From NCBI GenBank assembly GCA_009733575.1, contig ML769774.1, positions 1 through 57,748 of the forward strand: a stretch of 57,748 nucleotides of DNA, written 5' to 3'. The notes under the pieces were generated by a model that was not told the origin of the DNA, ran no database searches, and saw only the letters and a program-made list of their open reading frames with translations. This stretch comes from Gymnopus androsaceus JB14. Taxonomy: Eukaryota > Basidiomycota > Agaricomycetes > Agaricales > Omphalotaceae. This document shows positions 1 to 10,369 of the stretch, in pieces (the stretch's first letter is position 1; every line of letters starts with the position of its first letter). Both the position numbers and the translations under genes were made by a program.

Positions 1-19
1 CACTACTATTTTTACTAGT

Positions 20-112
20 GCATGGATTCCATGCGACATGCATGGAATCCAGGTGGGGTGTATGGATTCCAGGCGGGGCCCCTGGATTCCAGGGCCCTGG
101 ATTTCCTGTGGA
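20..112. repeat. TGGATTCC repeat cluster with hairpin potential
   Basis: Five TGGATTCC/GGAATCCA cores lie within about 90 bp, including an inverted pair around a short loop near 20-52. It resembles a subterminal or terminal region of a DNA element cut by the window edge. No partner end can be seen. Confidence 0.4.
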
Positions 113-689
113 TTTTGATCATATTAGTTACTGGATTGTTACACTTTGGACTATCTAACTAGTTACTTTTCCTGGTAGACTGGAATGTATTGAAACACGA
201 AAATTCAGTGCTCAATTCACCTATTCTAAAAGACAACTAATCAGATATACTGTCTTTGTCGTTGAAACACTGTCCAAATCACTGGGTTTCAAACTTATTG
301 TCAAGTGAAATTAATTTATAAGCTTTAAACAGTTGTCCAATCATATCAATTCAAGGTTTAAAAAGTTATCTATTGATCATTGAATCTGCCAAGCAGATTT
401 TTGTAACTTTCCCGTGTGAAGCTTAGGAGGTAAACTGTTATATTCTTGATGAATATGATTTCACCCCATCAACAGGTTTTTGATTGTACACAGTTCACAG
501 GCACCCACGCAGTTTGGCACTTATTTTGCACAATTACTTACAACTTTGATCTATATATGTTTATCAAGCAAGTGAGATGTCTACTTTTGATTACAGAACA
601 TCTATATATTTTTTGATATATTTAATAGCTTAAACCCTGAAGTTATTTAGGCTCTTTAGGTTTTATAAAATTAAACCAAGTTTCAGACT

Positions 690-882
690 TTCTCAGGTTG
701 CCTCAGGCTGCTCAGGCTTCCTCATGCTTCCTCAGGTTCACCCATGTTAGCCCTATGGGGTGACTTCAGGGTACCCTAGAGGGTAGCCTTCATTAACCTG
801 ATTTGCCCTGGTCACCCAGGCTGCCCAGGTTACCCATGTTACCTGAGGTCACCCAGGCTACCTAGGCTACCCAGGCCCAGAG
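690..882 (+). repeat. CCCAGGCT/CTCAGGCT short-motif repeat block
   Basis: About 15 degenerate copies of a (C/T)CAGG(C/T)T core occur in a row, many as ACCCAGGCT or CTCAGGTT. The spacing is irregular, so it is not a simple microsatellite. It resembles the subterminal repeat blocks of the DNA elements elsewhere in this window. No gene is seen from 1 to 1260; the short open frames there have no protein character. Confidence 0.5.
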
Positions 883-1273
883 CATTTTTGCTGATGTAGC
901 CTCAAGCAAGCCCAAAGACTTTCAGGATTTGGTATCCTTATGTGGTGTATTGCACCAGTTTGGGCAAGGCTGTTTACCACAAACAAACCATGTTTGTTTG
1001 GCACCACCTGTCATGGGTTTTGTCTTTATCCACTATATGATTTTTCAATGCACAAGGTGCTTTTGGACTGGTGGCTGGTAATGATAATGGTAATGGTAGA
1101 GGTGCTGGTTGGCTACTGGATGCTGCAGTGGCTTGGCCTAATGCTGTTCTGCAAGTGGCTGATGCAGTAGGCCTAGGTTGTGACATCAACAAGAGCTATG
1201 TCCACAAATAGATGTGTCAATGGTTAAGGCCAGGGCCCATAACCTATTGGAGTTAAATTCCTAAATAGGAAGT

Positions 1274-1852
1274 AGGGCTTACCACCGTGTCTGTGTAGCC
1301 ACGGTTCACAGTCACCGTGACACGGAACGGTACCCATCCTGTGAGACCTCATTTGGGTACCATTTTTTTACCGTCCGTGAGCGGTCAACATGGTCGTGAC
1401 ATGGTACCCAAGATGTTGTAGCCAAGTATCACTTTTCCTAAGTTTAATTGAACCTTAACCAGCTGAAAAGTGGCCAGAAGAATAAATGATATGCACTCCA
1501 AGTCACTGCTTTTATTTATAGGGAGAAACAAGAGCTTCAATGTTTGCCAAGTGCTGCTGAGAGGTATTTGATCCCACGGCCAGGTCAAATCTTGTGTACT
1601 TTTGAGCTATCCTTGAGCTGAGCTAGGTTGAATCAGTGCATATACTTATATACAGGTCCAAAACAACCTGTAAAAATGCTTTTTACTTACATCTATTATG
1701 TTCAAGTATAAGCACTGGGTTAGTGCCCAAGTGACTGTTACGGACGGTCACGGACGGTTATTTTACGGTACCATCCCATACCAAGTAAATAAACATCAAA
1801 AATGCCTGTGTTTTTCACGGTCATGACCGTGAACAGAACGGTGGTAAGCCCT
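1274..1852. mobile_element. 579-bp non-autonomous TIR element with 10-bp target duplication
   Basis: The ends are perfect 15-bp inverted repeats, AGGGCTTACCACCGT. The direct repeat AATAGGAAGT flanks both sides (1264-1273 and 1853-1862). The interior has many CCGTGA/TCACGG words in both orientations and no coding frame. A 10-bp duplication is typical of Mutator-like elements, so a MULE-derived MITE is the best guess. It sits exactly against the outer edge of the copia LTR that begins at 1862. Confidence 0.8.
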
Positions 1853-1861
1853 AATAGGAAG

Positions 1862-2172
1862 TGTTGGAGTACAAGTCTAGAAACAGAAATGGAAATGAGA
1901 AAACCCTCAGACTGTTGAACATAGTGAGAGCAAACAGCTGTATTAAATACCCAGAAATGGAAACGGAAACAAGAAAACTATTGATAAGTAAGTATCTAGG
2001 TATAAACAAAAGAAAGGAAACGTACCCCTCAGACTGTTGAACGTAGTGAGAGCAAACAGCTGAGGGAGAACAGTGGGAATGGGAAGATATAAGCTTCACA
2101 GTCACATGAATAATAGGACTAAACTGGATAAGGACGCAAAGTAAGGGCGGCGATAAGATATGACATCCAACA
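1862..2172 (-). repeat. Ty1/copia LTR (3' LTR of the decayed copia-1 element)
   Basis: A 311-bp block starts TGTTGG and ends CCAACA, forming the short inverted repeat expected of an LTR. It lies downstream (minus-strand sense) of the copia RNase H remnant. Inside it a segment of about 35 bp beginning CTCAGACTGTTGAAC is present twice (near 1906 and 2029). No matching 5' LTR is visible beyond 9927, so the pairing is inferred from position. Confidence 0.55.
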
Positions 2173-2385
2173 CAGTCCCAGTGGATGAGAGGGAGAGTCC
2201 AAGAAGAACAAGAATCAACGAGACACTAGTCCAAGAGATGTGCAGTGCTTGTAATGTAAATTGGCAGGAAGGGATTTTGTAAATATGTCGGCAATCATCT
2301 CAAGGGTTGGACACCAGATGGTAACAAAGGAACCAGAGTCAAGTTCAGTACATATGAAATGGTAGTGTATATCAATATGTTTGGA

Positions 2386-2838
2386 TCAAGAGGAAACCAA
2401 ATCAGAATTTGCTATAAGTAAAGCACTTTGATTATTGGAAGCAATGGGAAAAGGATGTGGAATGGGAAGTTCAATAAGTGATAAGAAAATGCGCACCCAT
2501 AAGGACTCCTTCAACACATTCGTCAGACCCATATACTCCAATTCCATAGAGGACAGAGCCACGGACTTCTGCTTTGTTGATGACCAAGAAACCAACCCTC
2601 CAAAGATGAAGATGGCATAACTGGAGACGGATTTGCGATCCACTGCATCAGATCCCCAATCTGAATGAGACATTGAGATGATATCCTGGAGGAGCTGCAA
2701 TTGTTGCAGGAGGGATAGGCATAGGTCACCCCCATACTGAAGGGCCCAGGAGCGAGTCTTTGAAAGATACCATAAAGTACCCTTTGCAGAGGCCAGTTTG
2801 TATTCTGTCAGTTTTGAATTGAATTGGGCAAGATACAT
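2386..2838 (-). pseudogene. Ty1/copia RNase H remnant (copia-1, distal part of pol)
   Basis: The frame holds the C-terminal reverse-transcriptase connection and the RNase H domain of a copia polyprotein. Visible blocks are an SDWGSD-type first acidic motif, the SWSSTKQKSVALSSMELEYM motif (normally SSTEAEY) and a degenerate tail with NNQSAL. It continues the reverse-transcriptase frame that ends at 5367: the two halves were separated by insertion of the element at 2847-5358. The terminal HIDVRYHFIR-like region of copia RNase H is not readable. This is a dead copy that belongs with the pseudogene at 5367-9927. Confidence 0.8.
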
Positions 2839-3510
2839 AACAGTGACACTTCAGGCAACCACTATATATGACCTAGTTAGGATAGAAAACTGATGTACCT
2901 AAACTATCCTAAGAGGTTACTTTTTTCTGCAGTGCCCGATATTGCGATTCAGAAAGAGAATTATTGCCCAAGACCTTCATATGGTTGAACCTGACCTATC
3001 TTTAAGTTTTATACAATCAATCTTGCAAATTGTTTCACGCAACACCAAGAGAACTATGTTTTCACGTACTTTTTGGGCTGTTGCAATTGGTATTATGCTA
3101 AGCTACCCAATGTTGATAATGCCTCATACAATGGTGGTGCATTCCCCTGTTCAGTGTTCCAGCCTACCCTCCTGCTGAAGCTGGACATGCAACTGAAGCA
3201 AATCATTTGTTGTCAAGTCAACTACTATCTGTCATGCTCAGCAGTGGGATCTGAAAGCCAAGACTCTGGGCTTGGACCACAATTCATCACTCAGTTGCAC
3301 TTGGTTTTCTCACCACACATGCCAGTGCTCCATGCATTTCAGTTGTACCTGGTTTCCTCCTAACTGGCAATAACATTGTTGAATACTGGAGGCATTGGTG
3401 GCTGAGGGCTCTTTGGAACAATTTCGGGTCATGACTGGCACATCAATGTTAAAGCTTGGATTCTGGCCTATATCTTCGCTCTTCACCACTCTTTACCTCC
3501 ACCTGATGTA

Positions 3511-4275
3511 CTATATTGCGAGAGAGATTGCAATGAGTAACGCGAGTCCGCCAATGACTCCACCTATTATGGCTCCTAGATGACCTTTGGAATCATTGGC
3601 AGTGTTGCCAGTAGTAGTACCATTGCATGCACTTGTTCCATTGCCATTACTGGCAGATGAATTGGTTTCACTGGTGAAAGTAACCTGTGCAGTGTTAACC
3701 AAGGTGAATGTGGCTAGGGTTTGATTGGTTGAGCTATACTGCGCCGCTGGGGGTCCAATCCATGAGCCGGCATAGATGCTGCTGTTGTTATCAGTTGCCT
3801 CTGTCATAATCGTGTTGTACTGGTCAATAATTGGTCTTTGAGCTATTCATTGTAGCCACCAAGTTCAATCCAAAGGCTAACCCGTGAACAGAAAGGAAAT
3901 CCCAGATGTATGTAACAAGGTTGGGAGGTCCACTCAGAGTATGATATACAGTTCCAAGCCCTTGAACAAGGACCTCGTTGCCCAAGTTGCTTCCAACATC
4001 TAGAAGAAAGAGTTCATGTACAATGTGCAATAGTGAGCATTAGCATTGAATGGATGATCCCATTGGTAGCATTACATAGCACATTCATTGTGAGTGTCAT
4101 ATTGACAAGACTGGAATGCCTGTATGGCTCTACTTATGGGCCTTCAGATAGTGAAATTATGAATGCTTGAGGGGTTCATGTCCTTGGTGGTGGTATTGAG
4201 GTTGCTGAGGATGGAGACTATGATTTGAGTTTGAACATGATGCAGATGGTCTTCGGATTGAGCATCTAGATAGTC
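3511..4275 (-). pseudogene. Captured gene fragment: extracellular Thr/Ser/Asn-rich protein with one membrane segment
   Basis: On the minus strand, blocks in shifting frames look like the remains of one protein. An upstream stretch (about 4260-4030) is followed by a 68-residue frame at 3824-4030. After a stop comes a 98-residue frame at 3511-3807 rich in Thr, Ser and Asn that ends in a hydrophobic segment, GAIIGGVIGGLALLIAISLAI in type, preceded by Lys/His. That layout is typical of fungal cell-surface proteins with a luminal Ser/Thr-rich domain and a single transmembrane helix. Stops and frame changes show it is not functional. Its position inside a TIR element indicates capture of host sequence. 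The parent gene is not identified. Confidence 0.5.
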
Positions 4276-4389
4276 TTACAATATCTGAGAATTACAGGGA
4301 AATGCAGAATAATATAGGAACTGTAGAGTAATATGTAGAGTACTATGTAAATTTTATCTTGTTTAACTTAAAAAATGACTAGGGTGAAA

Positions 4390-5262
4390 TAAGGTGGGCA
4401 GCTGCCCCAAGTACCAACTTGGGTGGGCAGCTGCCCCAGGTACCAACTTGGATGGGCAGCTGCCCCAAGTACCAACTTGGATGGGCAGCTGCCCCAAGTA
4501 CCAACTTAGATGGGCAGCTGCATAATGTGGGCAGCTGCCTATGTATGATGGGATATTCTCACAAAAATCTCAAAAATGATTAGGATGAAGGTGCGCAGCT
4601 GCCCCTAATACCTGGTACTTGGGGCAGCTGCCCACAGTAATCAGTAATGTGGCCAGCTGCCTATGTACATAGCCTCTGTTGGTATGTTTTCATATAAATA
4701 TATCTCTTATATATATACTTATAGTGTAGCACTAACTAAGGTGGGCAGCTGCCCACAGCAATAATTCATGTATGGTTCTATCCCTTTGTTGATATATATA
4801 TTACAAGTAACAGTGTGGAGTTGCTGTTGATCATGTAAATCCAGTAAGGTCTTGGATTATGTTATTGTGGCCATGTTCATTATTGGTGTTGTGTATATAC
4901 TAGCAAGAAAGGTAATGAAGGATAAGGTCATCCACAGCTGTATCCATGGCCAGAAATATGGGCAGCTGCTTTGAAATATCAAGTAGTATTGTGTCAGTAA
5001 GATCATGCGTATACTCATGAAATTAATGAAAAATATATGCAAGAATGTCAGGGGGTAGTTCTGGAACAAATTGGTGAAAAACAGCAGGCAGCTGCCCAGA
5101 GGGGCCCCAGACACCTGTGACATGTGACAAGTTGGGCAGCTGCCCAGCCCTGACCAGGCAGCTGCCTGGTAGGCAGGGCAGTGATTTTGATCATGACAGG
5201 ATTGGTGGGCTGCTGCCTGGAAAAATTGAGCACAGGTGGGCAGCTGCCTCACTGAAATATTG
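4390..5262. repeat. GGGCAGCTGCCC palindrome array (subterminal repeats)
   Basis: About 16 copies of the palindrome GGCAGCTGCC or close variants occur between 4396 and 5250. The first four are embedded in a near-tandem unit of about 23-31 bp that includes AAGTACCAACTTGG. The array is restricted to one half of the 2847-5358 element. Dense palindromes close to one terminus are a common transposase-binding layout; that role is inferred. Confidence 0.75.
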
Positions 5263-5366
5263 GCTGGGCAGAATGCCCAAAAAAGTAACCTCTTAGGATA
5301 GTTTAGGTACATCAGTTTTCTATCCTAACTAGGTCATATGTAGTGGTTGCCTGAAGTGAACAGTGA

Positions 5367-8300
5367 AGGCAATATTGGGATGGGTGCAAAGGGCAAGAAA
5401 GAGTAGGCAACCAACAAGAGCCTGGTACACCTTTATGTTTGTCTCATTGAGTACTGGTAAAGGTGATGTCGAGAGATTGTGCAGCTTTCGCATTGGTAAG
5501 TCGTTCTCCGTGCATTGAGTTAGGTTATAGGAATCAAGTAATTCCTCGATGTACACCTCCTGAGAAAGCCAAAGCCTGCGGGTGTTGCGCTCCCGAGAAA
5601 TGCGAATGCTAATGTAGCAGGTGGCAGGTCCCTGGTCAATAACAGTGAAGTGTTGGTTTATAGTCCTGATGAACCATGCATATAGAGGAATAGAATTGGT
5701 GGAAACGAGGCTGTCATCTACGTGCACAGGGACAAACATTGTCAGTGGTTCCCCGTTGTCAAGTTCCGGGACTGAAGGATCTGGGGAATGGGTGAAGTGG
5801 CATACAAAAACTGCAGCATCATTACCACATCTAGTAAAACCCAATGATTCAAGCACGGATTGTAGACGGGCATACCACACAGCTGATGACTGGTGCAAGC
5901 CATATAGTGTACAATGAAGACGGTAGACTCCAGTAGGGTGTTTGCCAGGGTAGCCAGGGATCTGTGTAACATAGACTTCATCATCGAGAGGAGCATTCAA
6001 AAAGGCCTGCTTAACGTCAAATGAGAACAGTTCCCAATCAGCGTAAGCCATTCAAGTGAGAATGAGATGGATATAAAAAATTCTGGCAACAGGAGCGTAG
6101 ACTTTACCATAGTCATCAGGACGTTGCAAAAAACCCTGCACGACAAGACGAGCTTTGTATTGACCCAAGGTACCATCTAGGTTAATCTTCCAGTCATAGA
6201 CAAATTTCATCTGTATAGCATGCCGGCCCTTTGGTAGAGAATCATACCATTCAAAAACCTCCAATCCAAATAGTCCGGCCACCTCCTGAGCTTCGGCATC
6301 CAACCATAGTTGTTCGTCTGGACTTCCTACCATCTCCAGTTGGGATTGTACGTCGTTCCTTCCTGGTGATAATAGTATGCTTGGGTTTCTATTTTGTAGA
6401 TGTAGAAATTGGAGGAAGAGGTATGTCCGCCAGGGCCACAAAGAGGAATTCGGAATCATCATCTAATGATGAGATACTGTCATTAATGAGGTTGTGAGCA
6501 ATTGTATAGGAAGCAATATTGTTCTCGGTTTGAACAGCATGTTGGGGAAGGGTGCAACCAGATTTGGCACGGATTTTCTTGAGATGTTCATCTCGAATAT
6601 GGATTCCATCCTGCCAAATCTTCCCTGTTTGGTTGGTTTTAGGTCACAGCAAGGGTGAGGGCTGTTGGGAGTAGCGGAATTCTCAGTCGTATCACCCAAA
6701 TTGCGTAAAGCACGAGAGCCGCCCAGACAACCACTCAAGGATTCGTTGAAGACAATCTGGTCACTAAAGTGATACCCCCCATTAATATCCTGCACTCGCC
6801 AACCAACGCGGTTCTCCTTGTATCCCATAAATATACACTCGACCATTTTATCGCCAAATTTGTGGCATAGCTCCTCTGGGACTTGCATCCATGCCTGGCA
6901 CCCCCATACTCAAAGATGAGATAAATCCGGTTTCCGCTTGTGTACCATTTCGAATGGAGTCTTGTCCTTCGGCAGAGTTTTGGAAGGAAGACGGAATCAG
7001 ATATACAGGGTGGTATGTACTGCATCTTCCCAGAATTGCATTGACAGACCGCCATGAACCATGAGAGTCATAGCATCATTCTCAATGGTGCGCACCCAAC
7101 ACTTGGCCTTACCATTCTGCTGATGGGAATAAGCGGCTGTCTTCTGTACTGCAATACCCTTGTTACGGAGATACTTTGAGCTCTCCTCACCATGGAATTC
7201 CATTGCACCATTGAGTCGAACATTCCTGGCCTTCTCATCGGTCGCAACTTCCCATTGGTTGATAGTTGCCTGGATGATCTTGTTTGCCTGGTTCTTCTTT
7301 GCAAAACAACCACCACCAAGAGCAATCATCAACAATGACATTGAAGTGAGTAGATTTGTGGGTAGATTGAACTGGCATAGGACTGCAAGTGTCAACGACA
7401 ATAAGTTTGAGAGGATGTGTGGCGCAATTACCATGGTAGGGGTAGGGGAAGTGAGGATGCTTTCCTTTTAAGCAAGAGTCACACATAGCCTTCATTCGTG
7501 TCCTGTTCCATTTTCCAAGACCTGTGGCATAATCACCAGTGAGAACTTCGTTGACGGTTTGTTTTCCAATGTGAAGTAATTGTTCATGGAATAGGTCACC
7601 ATTGGGGACGCGGGGCATGAATGTAGCCATGGCTGAGGTCAGAGGGCCTGAGGGAGCCTTGACCGAATTAGGTAGAAACTCTCCATGAAGCAGGCAGAGT
7701 CAATGAACAATATCTGCCGCAACAAATAGGCGAGGGGTATCCGGTATGTACACACAAACAATATCATTTGTCATGTATAAGCTAAACTTCTTTTCTAGAA
7801 GGGCACCTGTCAAAATGAGATTGACCGGCATGGAGACAATCAAACATTTTCAAGACCAGGTATTTGTCTGTCCCTTCTATTGGAGTTTGGAAGTAGCAAG
7901 TACCAGACGCTCATGTGGAGAGTTTGCCAGCATTGGCAGTGGTCATGTTGGTTGCACCACTAGCATCATAAGTGAAAAAATAATGTCTGTCCTTCACTAT
8001 GTGGTTAGTGCAAGCTGAATTGAGCAACATTGGGGTGCGGTCCATGATGGAAGCAAACACAGCTGGGTTCACTAACTCGATTGAGCGTAAGGTCTCAGGA
8101 TGGAGGTCTGAAGAAAGTGCAGAAAAAGACTCAAATGTTTGAGCAGGGTAAGATTGACGGATGATATCATTTGAAGCTCCCAATGGAGCAGAATTGGTAA
8201 CAAGAGATACATCTGGTACAGTATTTTGTTCTGTAATACTAGCCATAGCGGTAGATCGTGGACTGGATGCATTGGTACAATGATTATTTGTAGTAGTTGT

Positions 8301-9927
8301 CATTGTTGTAATGTTGTTTGATGAGTTGCCCTGCTTCGAGTCAAGTGTGTTTGAGTCATGTCCACCCCCAGTCATGCCCCCATTTCCTTGGCCATTTGCA
8401 CCCCCATTTACTCGGTACCCACAATGCGTGTTCCTGTTTCCCTGGGGTTGTTGGCGATTTTGATCATTTGGATGCGGTACATTGGATGCTTTGGTGAGTG
8501 TTTCATCCTGTACAAGTTTCAGGGCAAAAGCATCGAACATTTTGCATGATGGAATAACCCCAGGGGTGTCCAGGAGATCTTGGCATTGACAGGCTGCAAA
8601 AGCGTATTGGTTGCCATTTGGGAAGTACTGGATGAAGTGGGTGAGGAAGGTGGGCCAGGGAATAGCATAGTTGTAGCCACGCAGTTGTGATAGACCAGAA
8701 GACCAGATTTGAATAAACTTGCCAATGTTGCCATTCACAATACCTGTAGACAGTACCTCATCTTGGATGCAAAGACAATTGGTGTAGTCCGGCACAGCCT
8801 GGCATCCTAATTGGAGGCTGTCATACATTTTGTGAGCAGTACGGCGATGTCCGTTTGGGCCAATGACTGGACCTAAGAATCCACAAGCATCATCATGCAG
8901 ACGTGTCGTCAACACTGAGGATGCCCAAGCATCATCCCTGTCCCATATCTTGCGAGCCTCAACCAGCAGGAAGTGGATTAGTACCAAGCTGAGGGCAGTA
9001 TACTGGAGTGTTATACTCTGTACGTTCCACTCCAGGAGGTGGTTCATTGCAAATGTGTCCAATAACGCCTCCATCAGCTAATGCTTGAACAGTGTCATGC
9101 CAACGAGCCCAGTTCTGGCAGTTACGAAAAGCAGCATCATTATTGATCATCGAAGTAAACGTGCTCAAGATTGATGAGAAAAGTTTAACCTTAGCTTCTG
9201 AAGCTAGCAGGTTGGTATAAGGGGCATAGTTGTAGGCTGGATGGAGTGGAAGAGCAGAAGGAGCGAATTGGTTGGGATATTGATAAAAGGGATTCTGGTC
9301 CGGTACAATCACGTTCTGCACCAGGTGCGCATATTGCATGTATCCTGGGTGGGCTGGCGGTTGTTGCGCTACTCCGGCTGGGTGCATCAGTTGTGGGTGC
9401 GCTACTCCAGGATGCAATGCATTCAGTGCAGGGTTTCCAGGTACCAATGGTACAGAACCAGTACAAAGGTCGAATTGACCTGCAATCACAGCATCCTTGC
9501 CTATGGCCGCTAAGTGAGCGGTAACATAGGGTTGATATGGTTGGGGATGCTGGATGCGAGGTACTGGTTGAATCACTGCAGACAGGGGGCGGCTCGGCAC
9601 CTGTGGGTCCTGGTTGATGTGCAGCTGAGGTATGTACTGGTACATATTAGATTGATATGGTAAATGAATGTATGGTGTTGGTGAAGGTGCAAAACTTGTC
9701 AAGGACATTTGATGAGAGGAACAAGAAAGATTAGATGAAAAATCACGTTGGGGAACTTCTGAGGAGTGCACAGAAACGCGCATCGAAGCCAGGGATTGTT
9801 GGGAGCACAATTGCTCATGTACAGTAGGTGGGCGCATTGGCGCGGAAGCAGAATATGGCAAAGGATGTGAAGATGGTGGATTTGGTGGTGCAGTAATTCT
9901 ATAAGAGTATGAGTTCACTTTAAACAA
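5367..9927 (-). pseudogene. Decayed Ty1/copia gag-pol (copia-1)
   Basis: In minus-strand order there is a proline-rich gag (from 9927), gag continuing to about 8000, and a protease-like motif LLNSACTNHI in which the catalytic Asp of LLDSG is replaced by Asn. A GAG-pre-integrase block follows (HEQLLHIGK...CDSCLKGK), then integrase pieces with VVDTCSP and HQQNGKAK. Reverse transcriptase comes last (DVKQAFLNAPLDDEVY; LYGLHQSSAVWY; active site VHVDD instead of YVDD). The frames are broken at about 9000, 7900, 7235, 6463 and 6051. Altered catalytic residues and several frame breaks show a long-dead copy. RNase H continues at 2386-2838 after the inserted TIR element. A 5' LTR was not found. Confidence 0.85.
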
Positions 9928-9934
9928 GCCAGGT

Positions 9935-10368
9935 CATAACCGCTCTTTATTAAACAGTATAAATCTTTTAAACAGCTATGTAAAAATATATTCTATGGTA
10001 TTTTACCTACAATAATTAAACATACAACCCATTAAACAGACTAGTGATTGGTGGCAATTAAACAGATATTTAAACAAGTCTGTTGAACAAAGATAAATAG
10101 GTTGGAAAACTTTGAGATACAACAATTAAACAGAGTAGTGAAGTCAGCATTTGGTGGCGATTAAACAAATCTATTAAACAAAGATAAGTTGGTTGCAAAC
10201 TTTGAATTAAACATAAAAACATACCTTTCCACAGCCCATTAAACAGTTCTGCAGGTTTGTTTAAGTTGCCTGTTCAATCCCATCCGGTCACCATTAAACT
10301 ATTCAAATGAACAACAAACATGTACCTTTCAATTAAACCCCTCCTATTAAACAGGTCACAAGTTGCTT
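9935..10368. repeat. TTAAACA-rich block, probable subterminal region of the KDZ element
   Basis: Some 18 copies of (T)TAAACA(G) occur in about 430 bp directly after the stop of the KDZ transposase gene. A very similar block is found at 31850-32286. The motif is AT-rich but the repeated TTAAACAG word is specific. It is interpreted as a subterminal repeat of a KDZ-type DNA transposon; the exact terminus and target duplication could not be fixed. Confidence 0.55.
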
Positions 10369-10369
10369 T

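Larger units (their letters stand above)
2847..5358. mobile_element. 2.5-kb gene-carrying TIR transposon with 8-bp target duplication
   Basis: The ends are about 80-bp inverted repeats with one visible mismatch (2847-2926 and 5279-5358), beginning CACTTCAGGCAACC. The 8-bp duplication AACAGTGA flanks it (2839-2846 and 5359-5366). It interrupts a copia pol frame that would otherwise continue. No transposase is inside. The interior holds decayed protein-coding sequence on the minus strand and a block of CAGCTG palindromes next to one end. 8-bp duplications are known for hAT and Zisupton/KDZ elements; the TIR length and subterminal repeats would also suit the latter. It is non-autonomous. Confidence 0.85.

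Noticed and set aside
940..1192. Overlapping small frames on both strands, one Pro/Ala-rich
   Set aside because: No start context, no motif, and both strands are equally open; likely chance.
4390..4530. CRISPR-like array of repeats and spacers
   Set aside because: Eukaryotic context, palindromic transposon motif, irregular spacers that are themselves repeated, and no cas genes.
4857..5312. 151-residue minus-strand frame rich in Cys, Ala and Gln
   Set aside because: It is read through the CAGCTG palindrome array and has no protein-like character.
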